The notes under the pieces: generated by a model
What the model was told of the DNA's origin: nothing
Seen by the model: only the letters and a program-made list of their open reading frames with translations
Databases searched by the model: none
Made by a program: the position numbers and the translations under genes
Part shown: positions 6,726 through 11,839 of the stretch, one piece after another
Layout: each line of letters begins with the position of its first letter
Position numbering within the stretch: position 1 is the first letter of the stretch
Assembly (NCBI GenBank): GCA_900766325.1
Contig: CAAFVA010000022.1
Span: forward strand, 1-11,839
Origin: Bacilli bacterium
GTDB lineage: Bacteria; Bacillota_I; Bacilli_A; RF39; UBA660
Length of the DNA stretch: 11,839 bases
Direction of reading: 5' to 3'

Positions 6726-8540
6726 TTACGCTTTATTTCTTGCATCAAATTTTTTTCTTTCTTCGGTATTTAAAATCTTTTTTCTCATTCTAAAATTTAA
6801 AGGTGTAATTTCAACTAACTCATCTTGATTAATATAATCTAAACAAACCTCTAAAGATAACTTTCTTGGTCTTTTAAGTACTACCGTATGATCTTTTCCA
6901 GCACTTCTTGTGTTAGTTTGTTGTTTTTGTTTAACAACGTTTACCGCTAAATCGTTTTCACGGTTGTTTTCACCAACAATCATTCCTTCGTACACTTCGC
7001 ATCCCGGTTCAATAAACATAACACCACGGTCTTCTAACTGACCAAGCCCATAAGCGGATGCTTTTCCGTTTTCCATCGAAACCAAAACTCCTTGACTTCT
7101 TTCACCAACTACTGCATCCGCGATTGGCATGTATTCTTTAAAGGTATGATTTATTATTCCATAACCCTTAGTCATCGTCATAAAATCAGTCATAAAACCT
7201 ATTAAACCACGTGAAGGTATAGTATAATTTAACCTAACTATGTTCTCCTTATTCGTCATGTTATCCATAATACCACCACGAGTACCTAAGGCTTCTATTA
7301 CGGTTCCAACGTTATCTTGCGGAACCTCAAGCTGTAAATCTTCATAAGGCTCACATTTAACCCCATCTATTTCCTTAATTATTACCTCAGGTTTTGATAC
7401 TTGAAGTTCATATCCTTCTCTTCTCATGTTTTCAATTAATATCGAAAGATGAAGTTCACCACGACCTGAGACAATCCAACTTTCAGTATCATTTACTCTT
7501 ACTCTTAACGATACATCCCTTTGCGTTTCCTTCATTAGCCTTTCTTCTAGTTTTCTTGCCGTTACAAACTTGCCTTCACGTCCCGCAAAAGGAGAATTAT
7601 TTACGCCAAAGGTCATTTGTAAAGTTGGTTCATCTATTCTAAGAATAGGAAGTGCCTGTTCTTTTCCAACATCGCAAACGGTCTCACCTACTGATATATC
7701 AGGAAGTCCAGATATTGCAACTATCTCACCTGCATGAGCTTCTTTTATTTCAATTCTTTTAAGTCCCAAAAATCCAAATAACTTTTGTATTCTAAACTGT
7801 TTTATGGTTCCGTCCAACCTTACGCAAGATACCATTTCGTTTTCTTTTATGGTTCCTCTTGCAACTCTACCAATACCAATTCTTCCAACGTAATCATTAT
7901 AATCAAGTAAAGCAGGTTGAAATTGGAGTGAAGAATTACTATCAGTGTTTGGAGCTGGTATATATTTTACTATCATGTCTAATACCGGATCCATCGTGTG
8001 CTCTTGAGTAGATAAATCTTTATCTAAACTTGACGTACCATTAATAGCTGATGCATAAACAACCGGAAAATCAAGTTGTTCGTCATCCGCACCTAGTTCA
8101 ATAAATAACTCTAATACCTCATCTAGTACTTCATCTATTCTAGTTGATGGTTTATCAACTTTATTAATTACAACGATCGGTTTTAATCCCGCTTCTAACG
8201 CTTTTTTTAAAACAAACCTGGTTTGTGGCATGGTTCCTTCATAAGCATCAACAACTAACAAAACACCATCAACCATGTGCATGATACGCTCTACTTCACC
8301 ACCAAAATCAGCGTGTCCTGGTGTATCTAAAATATTTATCTTGTATCCTTTATAATTAATAGCGGTAGTTTTAGCTAATATTGTTATTCCTCTTTCTTTT
8401 TCAATAGCATTAGAATCCATTGCTCGATCATCAATATGCTCTTTTTCTCTTAAAGTATCAGATTGTTTTAATAATTCATCAACAAGCGTTGTTTTTCCAT
8501 GGTCAACATGGGCAATAATCGCAACGTTTCTTATTTCCAT
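6726..8540 (-). CDS. typA: Ribosome-associated GTPase TypA/BipA
   Basis: Translational GTPase of the EF-G/LepA group that binds the 70S ribosome and helps 50S assembly and stress or low-temperature growth. The 604 residues are the usual length. The G domain has AHVDHGKT (10-17), ERGITI (49-54, switch I), DTPGHADFGGEVER (72-85), NKVD (126-129) and YASAING around 162-168. Domain II follows with the EF-Tu-like beta barrel. Then comes an EF-G domain III-like region (RDVSLRVRVNDTESWIVSGRGELHLSILIENMRREGYE), domain V (PYEDLQLEVPQDNVGTVIEALGTRGG) and the TypA-specific C-terminal domain with NNRENDLAVNVVKQKQQTN and TRSAGKDHTVVL, which contacts the ribosome. All motifs are intact. The start ATG has AGAAGGTGT seven bases upstream. 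It has its own extended -10 promoter and shares a bidirectional terminator with the converging kinase gene. Confidence 0.98.
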   Translation of the reverse strand: MEIRNVAIIAHVDHGKTTLVDELLKQSDTLREKEHIDDRAMDSNAIEKERGITILAKTTAINYKGYKINILDTPGHADFGGEVERIMHMVDGVLLVVDAYEGTMPQTRFVLKKALEAGLKPIVVINKVDKPSTRIDEVLDEVLELFIELGADDEQLDFPVVYASAINGTSSLDKDLSTQEHTMDPVLDMIVKYIPAPNTDSNSSLQFQPALLDYNDYVGRIGIGRVARGTIKENEMVSCVRLDGTIKQFRIQKLFGFLGLKRIEIKEAHAGEIVAISGLPDISVGETVCDVGKEQALPILRIDEPTLQMTFGVNNSPFAGREGKFVTARKLEERLMKETQRDVSLRVRVNDTESWIVSGRGELHLSILIENMRREGYELQVSKPEVIIKEIDGVKCEPYEDLQLEVPQDNVGTVIEALGTRGGIMDNMTNKENIVRLNYTIPSRGLIGFMTDFMTMTKGYGIINHTFKEYMPIADAVVGERSQGVLVSMENGKASAYGLGQLEDRGVMFIEPGCEVYEGMIVGENNRENDLAVNVVKQKQQTNTRSAGKDHTVVLKRPRKLSLEVCLDYINQDELVEITPLNFRMRKKILNTEERKKFDARNKA

Positions 8541-8570
8541 AACTTACACCTTCTTTTTTTCAACCAGTTA

Positions 8571-8600
8571 ATTATAGCACAAAATAGCAAAATATTACAA
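8571..8600 (-). promoter_or_regulatory. Promoter of typA
   Basis: Extended -10 TGCTATAAT (core 8576-8571) with -35 TTGTAA (8600-8595) at an 18-base spacing. Transcription should begin near 8564. Confidence 0.75.
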
Positions 8601-8602
8601 AA

Positions 8603-8633
8603 AAACTTAAAAAAGTAAGCATTTGCTTACTTT
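8603..8633 (-). terminator. Terminator of the J-like/LysM-like gene
   Basis: A perfect nine-pair stem AAAGTAAGC / GCTTACTTT (8633-8625 and 8620-8612) with the four-base loop AAAT, followed by TTTTAAGTTTTT. The stop codon (8634-8632) runs into the first arm. Confidence 0.88.
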
Positions 8634-9363
8634 ATATAATTACTTTTCCTTCAGGAACAAAGAAAGTTACATCACTTTTTGCATTTGCATATGCTTTAAA
8701 CTCACCTGCTAAAGAATTGTTCTCACCCAAAAGAGCAACCGCTTCATCAATTGAAATTATTGTACCTAAGCCCGCTGCAACTAACTCATCAGCTTTTTCT
8801 TTAGTGGTTCTACCTATTACTACGTCACCAGCATAAACAAAGTCTACATCCCTATATGCACCAGATACTTCATAATAAGAAAAACCATATTCCTTAAATA
8901 AATCATTTAATTTATCTTTAGTATCTCCTTCTTGAACCTCATACTCTACGCACACGTTATACTTTTGATTTTCCTTATCCATGTGATTACTAACCGCTTT
9001 AGATGCTCCAAACGCACATACAACGACTAGGACACCCGCAACCACCTTGGTAAACATTGGTCTTAATTTAAAGTTTTTTGTTCGCTTCTTTTTGTTGTTT
9101 TGATTACGTTCAACTTTATATCGACGGTTTACCTCACGGTTTCTTTCATTAACTAGCCTTGCGAAAGGAGATGCTTCACGAAATTCGTTTACACGATATA
9201 ATAACTCTTCATATTTATCTTCCATTTCTTTTAATATCCTACGTTCACCATCGGTAGGTGTATTTCCAACTAACCTTTTGTACTTGTCAATTCTTTCACG
9301 AACAACTTCAGGGCTACTATCTTTTGGAACACCTACTAATTGGTATATATTATAAGATGTCAT
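8632..9363 (-). CDS. Membrane protein with J-like N-terminus and LysM-like outer region, 243 residues
   Basis: Residues 1-70 (SYNIYQLVGVPKDSSPEVVRERI...) resemble a DnaJ J-domain: helix I with the GVP turn, charged helix II, and a helix III ending near SPFARLV. The HPD tripeptide that activates Hsp70 is missing, with NTPTDGE in its place, so it is unlikely to be a working co-chaperone. A basic linker (about 74-102, NNKKKRTKNFKLR) precedes one membrane helix (about 104-124), which predicts N-in/C-out topology. Outside, CVEYEVQEGDTKDKLNDLF up to FVYAGDVVIG (138-184) follows the LysM pattern of a 'V..GDT' strand, two helices and a closing 'aGd.v.i' strand, so peptidoglycan binding is possible. 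The last 55 residues include FKAYANAKSDVTFFVPEGK and are unassigned. The start has AGGTGAT five bases upstream. Single-gene unit with a consensus promoter. The domain readings are by eye and moderately certain. Confidence 0.75.
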   Translation of the reverse strand: MTSYNIYQLVGVPKDSSPEVVRERIDKYKRLVGNTPTDGERRILKEMEDKYEELLYRVNEFREASPFARLVNERNREVNRRYKVERNQNNKKKRTKNFKLRPMFTKVVAGVLVVVCAFGASKAVSNHMDKENQKYNVCVEYEVQEGDTKDKLNDLFKEYGFSYYEVSGAYRDVDFVYAGDVVIGRTTKEKADELVAAGLGTIISIDEAVALLGENNSLAGEFKAYANAKSDVTFFVPEGKVII

Positions 9364-9389
9364 ACATAATCACCTATCCTATTACTTAA

Positions 9390-9418
9390 ATAATATCAAT
9401 TTTACTTATTAATGTCAA
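9390..9418 (-). promoter_or_regulatory. Promoter of the J-like/LysM-like gene
   Basis: Perfect -35 TTGACA (9418-9413), 17-base spacer, -10 TATTAT (9395-9390). It is the best -35 match in the window and should be constitutively strong. The -35 box overlaps the end of the T-tract of the preceding RNase J-family terminator. Confidence 0.8.
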
Positions 9419-9446
9419 ATAAAAGAAGTGCTTTCTTACACTTCTT
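9416..9446 (-). terminator. Terminator of the RNase J-family gene
   Basis: An eight-pair perfect stem AAGAAGTG / CACTTCTT (9446-9439 and 9430-9423) with an eight-base loop, followed by TTATTTG. The TAA stop (9438-9436) lies inside the loop and the first arm is coding sequence. Confidence 0.82.
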
Positions 9447-11082
9447 GTATTACGGTAATTATCATTGGTTTACACTCTGTTTCTTCATATAAATACTTGC
9501 TTAATCTTTCTCTTATACCAACCTTAATTTTGTTATACTCAACGTAATTATCAGTGGTATTTTCTTCAATAACTTCCAAAGATATACGTTTCATCTCATC
9601 TATTAAATTACCGCTTTCCTTTACGTATATAAATCCTCTTGTTAAAACTTCCGGTAGTGATAATACTTCTTTCGTTTTTTTATCTACGGTAGCACAAATT
9701 ATTACGATACCACTATTTGACAATAATTCCCTATCTTTTAATACTAACTCACCTATATCCTGCGATGAATTACCATCTATTAGAACATCATCAACGCTTA
9801 CTTTTTCTTTTACGTCTTTTAATTCACCGTTAATAAAGGTTACAACGTCACCATTTTGCTTTAACAAGATGTTTTCTTTTTTCATACCAACGTGACTAGC
9901 ACACTTAGCGTTTGCAACCATATGACGATACTCACCGATAACGGGCATGTAGTATTTAGGATTCATTAAATCAAGCATTAGCATGATATCCTCGCTTGAT
10001 GCGTGATGCAATAAATTATCTTTTCTAGACATGGTAACAACAGATGCTCCAGCCTTAGAAATATCATCAACTACCTTGATTGCTAGTTTTTCGTTATAAT
10101 CATTTATCGGTTCCATAAAAAACACGGTATCAGTAGGTTTTATCTTGACGTATTTATCATAACCATTTATTATTCTGTTTAAATTCATAAATGGTTTTTC
10201 CCTTTCGTTTGATATTAAAATTATTACGTCTTTATCATTGATGTTACTAAGGTCACCTATTCTCTCACGATCAAATTTAACGTAATTGTTATCAAGAATA
10301 TCATTTATTATTCCTTGAAGCTTGTGTCCCATTACAACAACACGTCTAGTTGTTTTAGATATCTCGTTAAATAGTTCTTCTATTCTAGATACGTGTGCTG
10401 TAAAAACCGTAACAATAAGCCTGTTTTCACTTGAATTAATGGTATCCTTAATAAGTTTATCAATCCTGTTTTTAGGTGATGTATACCCTATTTTATCAGC
10501 GTACATAGATTCTCCCATCAAACATAAAACACCTTGTTTTCCAATGTATGCAAGCTTTCCTATATCAGCTTTATAAGGCCCAAGCATAGTAGCATCAAAT
10601 ACATAATTACCAGTATAAAAAATAGTTCCATCTAAAGTATTTAATGCGTATCCAACATTATCAGGTACAGAATGTGTTAACCTTACTGGAAAAACGCTTG
10701 TTTTTCCAAAATCTATTTTTCTATAAGGATCAATCGTTACTAAATTATCATACTTTACGCCCTCTGAATCTAGTTCCTTTCTTAATATGTTAGCGGTAAA
10801 CTTTGTTGCATAAACCTTTAAATTAGGTACTTCGGATACTATATCACAAACCGCTCCCATGTTCTTTTCGTGACCATGAGTTATAAATAAACCTTTTATG
10901 TTTTTTATGTTTTGTTTTATATAATCAAAATTTGGAATAACATAATCAACACCCAAAAGTTTATCACCAGCATATTTTAAACCCGCATCAAAAATAAAAA
11001 TATCAGAATCAACCTTAACTACATACATATTTTTTCCTTCTTCGTTAAGACCACCTAACGCAAATATCCTAATTTTACTCAT
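9436..11082 (-). CDS. RNase J-family protein with degenerate active site (RNase J2-like)
   Basis: The 548 residues align along their whole length with RNase J: metallo-beta-lactamase halves, a beta-CASP insert and the C-terminal domain ending KPMIITVIQEV. RNase J proteins are 5'-3' exonucleases and endonucleases that mature rRNA and decay mRNA; J1 and J2 form a complex in Bacilli. Here the metal site is eroded. HxHxDH reads HGHEKN (H69, H71 kept; K73 and N74 replace Asp and His). Motif 3 H137 is kept. Motif 4 GD is GN (N159). Motif B H360 is kept (HHAS for GHAS). Motif C PVHGE is PVIGE (I382). The phosphate-binding TGSQGEP is SNEREKP (291-297). Four of seven ligands are lost, more than I recall for Bacillus RNase J2, so catalysis is unlikely; a structural or RNA-binding partner role for an active paralogue elsewhere is inferred. 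The frame is intact with normal codon use, which argues against a decaying gene. The start has AGGAGG six bases upstream. Confidence 0.9.
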   Translation of the reverse strand: MSKIRIFALGGLNEEGKNMYVVKVDSDIFIFDAGLKYAGDKLLGVDYVIPNFDYIKQNIKNIKGLFITHGHEKNMGAVCDIVSEVPNLKVYATKFTANILRKELDSEGVKYDNLVTIDPYRKIDFGKTSVFPVRLTHSVPDNVGYALNTLDGTIFYTGNYVFDATMLGPYKADIGKLAYIGKQGVLCLMGESMYADKIGYTSPKNRIDKLIKDTINSSENRLIVTVFTAHVSRIEELFNEISKTTRRVVVMGHKLQGIINDILDNNYVKFDRERIGDLSNINDKDVIILISNEREKPFMNLNRIINGYDKYVKIKPTDTVFFMEPINDYNEKLAIKVVDDISKAGASVVTMSRKDNLLHHASSEDIMLMLDLMNPKYYMPVIGEYRHMVANAKCASHVGMKKENILLKQNGDVVTFINGELKDVKEKVSVDDVLIDGNSSQDIGELVLKDRELLSNSGIVIICATVDKKTKEVLSLPEVLTRGFIYVKESGNLIDEMKRISLEVIEENTTDNYVEYNKIKVGIRERLSKYLYEETECKPMIITVIQEV

Positions 11083-11116
11083 GATATCCCTCCTTTCTTT
11101 TTAATTAAGCTATATA

Positions 11117-11152
11117 ATTATAACATGTTTTAATACAAATTACCACAAATTA
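11117..11152 (-). promoter_or_regulatory. Extended -10 promoter of the RNase J-family gene with a direct repeat upstream
   Basis: Extended -10 TGTTATAAT (11125-11117). No good -35 box exists at 17 bases (TGGTAA, three of six). The -35 region is instead filled by two identical copies of TAATTTGT (11152-11145 and 11142-11135), ten bases apart, which is one helical turn. The repeat could be a regulator site. Confidence 0.6.
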
Positions 11153-11174
11153 AAAAAGAAGGATGATTCCTTCT
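11152..11174 (-). terminator. Terminator of the SipW-type secreted protein gene
   Basis: A seven-pair perfect stem AGAAGGA / TCCTTCT (11174-11168 and 11163-11157) with the loop ATCA, followed by TTTTT. The TAG stop (11175-11173) overlaps the first arm. Confidence 0.83.
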
Positions 11175-11763
11175 AACTAGTTATTTGTTCAAAGCCAAAC
11201 GTTAAATTATAGTCTATTGATGCTCCATCATCAGGAATTTCTGGCTGACTATCACCTAAATCACCCCACACATGTAAAACAGCTATATACTTACTTTCAC
11301 TAGGCTGTATCGTTATATTTGCACTTTCTGTAGCAGAATCTCCAGCACCGTAGTTACATTCTCCAAGATCTTCATCATCACAAACCATGTATTGTGCAGC
11401 TAATCCAGTTGAAAGATCAGCATAAACTTCATCACCGAAACTTGCACCGTCGGACTTAAAATTATTAGGCGAATCAACTGTTTTTAAAACCGCTGGTATT
11501 GTTCCAGTATTAGTTACCGTAACAATGTACATAACAGTCTCATTAGGCTTTGATAACGTACTTGTTGTTGTAACAGTATTACCCTCCACACTACAATTTC
11601 CAGCAACATCACCAACTACTTCACAACTATAAGTTAAATTAAAATTACCTTGTGCCGTTGCCGTACCTTTAATAGTTAAGGTATCACTAAAGATAGCATA
11701 GCCTACCGCTGCTACTAATATAACTGCTAAAACACCTATTATTACTTTCTTTTTCTTATTCAT
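11173..11763 (-). CDS. Secreted or membrane-anchored protein with SipW-type signal segment (TasA/camelysin-like)
   Basis: The 196-residue product opens with NKKKK and a hydrophobic helix (7-24), directly followed by GYAIFSDTLTIKGTATAQGNFNL. This matches the 'TYAyFSDtet..g....aG.fdl' signature of SipW-dependent signal peptides found on TasA, TapA and CalY/camelysin proteins. The rest is an acidic beta-rich domain with MYIVTVTNTGTIPAVLKTV, a pattern common in Ig-like surface domains. Two Cys pairs (C47/C57 and C128/C136) are close enough in sequence to form disulfides outside the cell. No LPXTG or second membrane helix is seen. It could be a fibre subunit or a simple surface protein; camelysin-like protease activity is not supported by any motif. 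No signal peptidase gene is in the window, so processing is unproven, and the helix may stay as an anchor. The start has AAGGAG ten bases upstream. It is a single-gene unit and the only gene ending in TAG. Confidence 0.8.
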   Translation of the reverse strand: MNKKKKVIIGVLAVILVAAVGYAIFSDTLTIKGTATAQGNFNLTYSCEVVGDVAGNCSVEGNTVTTTSTLSKPNETVMYIVTVTNTGTIPAVLKTVDSPNNFKSDGASFGDEVYADLSTGLAAQYMVCDDEDLGECNYGAGDSATESANITIQPSESKYIAVLHVWGDLGDSQPEIPDDGASIDYNLTFGFEQITS

Positions 11764-11786
11764 TTTTTTACTGCTCCTTCTATTTT

Positions 11787-11816
11787 ATTATAACACCTTA
11801 TTTTTATAACATACAA
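11787..11816 (-). promoter_or_regulatory. Promoter of the SipW-type secreted protein gene
   Basis: Extended -10 TGTTATAAT (11795-11787) with a modest -35 TTGTAT (11816-11811) at 18 bases. A second TGTTATAA copy lies 16 bases upstream (11811-11804), which could be an alternative start site or chance. The remaining 23 bases to the window edge show nothing recognisable. Confidence 0.65.
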
Positions 11817-11839
11817 CACTAATAAATTTATCTTGTAAA

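Noticed and set aside
7394..7642. Plus-strand open frame of 82 codons inside typA
   Set aside because: Antisense shadow of a conserved gene without a ribosome binding site.
9554..9895. Plus-strand open frame of 113 codons inside the RNase J-family gene
   Set aside because: Ser/Thr/Phe-rich translation typical of an antisense frame and no translation start signal. The same holds for 10322-10576.
9436..11082. A decaying RNase J pseudogene
   Set aside because: The frame is uninterrupted, start and terminator are intact, and the C-terminal domain is well conserved; only the active-site residues are replaced.
11173..11763. Camelysin metalloprotease activity for the SipW-type protein
   Set aside because: No zinc-binding motif such as HExxH is present; only the signal segment and beta-domain pattern match.

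Overview
The window is about 11.8 kb of AT-rich bacterial chromosome. It carries eight complete protein genes and one gene cut by the left edge. Ribosome binding sites of the AGGAGG/GGTGAT type, sigma-A-like promoters (often TGnTATAAT), pyruvate:ferredoxin oxidoreductase, TypA and an RNase J-family protein together suggest a low-GC, probably anaerobic Gram-positive: Bacillota, or the related small-genome gut lineages near Erysipelotrichia/RF39. That placement is inference. Every Trp codon examined is TGG. Of the eight visible stop codons seven are TAA, one is TAG and none is TGA, so the standard bacterial code fits.

Layout, left to right. (1) 1-169, minus: N-terminal part of a YbaK/EbsC-type tRNA-editing domain protein. 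(2) 217-1479, minus: RlmD-type 23S rRNA uracil-C5 methyltransferase. (3) 1537-2178, minus: a 213-residue protein I cannot assign. (4) 2270-5680, minus: pyruvate:ferredoxin oxidoreductase (nifJ), the metabolic centrepiece, which turns pyruvate into acetyl-CoA and low-potential electrons. (5) 5789-6691, plus: a stand-alone HipA/CtkA-like kinase, the only plus-strand gene. It is divergent from nifJ, and the two -35 boxes abut on a palindrome. (6) 6726-8540, minus: typA/bipA. (7) 8632-9363, minus: a single-pass membrane protein with a degenerate J-like N-terminus and a LysM-like outer part. (8) 9436-11082, minus: an RNase J-family protein that has lost four of the seven usual metal ligands, so probably a J2-like pseudo-nuclease. 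(9) 11173-11763, minus: a secreted or membrane-anchored protein with a SipW-type signal segment and a TasA/camelysin-like beta domain.

Most genes look like single-gene transcription units. Seven promoters can be proposed, and six hairpin-plus-U-tract terminators end units by overlapping the stop codon or holding it in the loop. The common theme is translation and RNA housekeeping (rRNA methylation, TypA, tRNA editing, RNase J family) with two envelope proteins and one central-carbon enzyme. I see no mobile element, CRISPR array, tRNA or rRNA, and no gene-free stretch longer than about 110 bases. The items most worth a second look are the degenerate RNase J, the lone HipA-like kinase with its shared promoter palindrome, and the J-like/LysM-like membrane protein.
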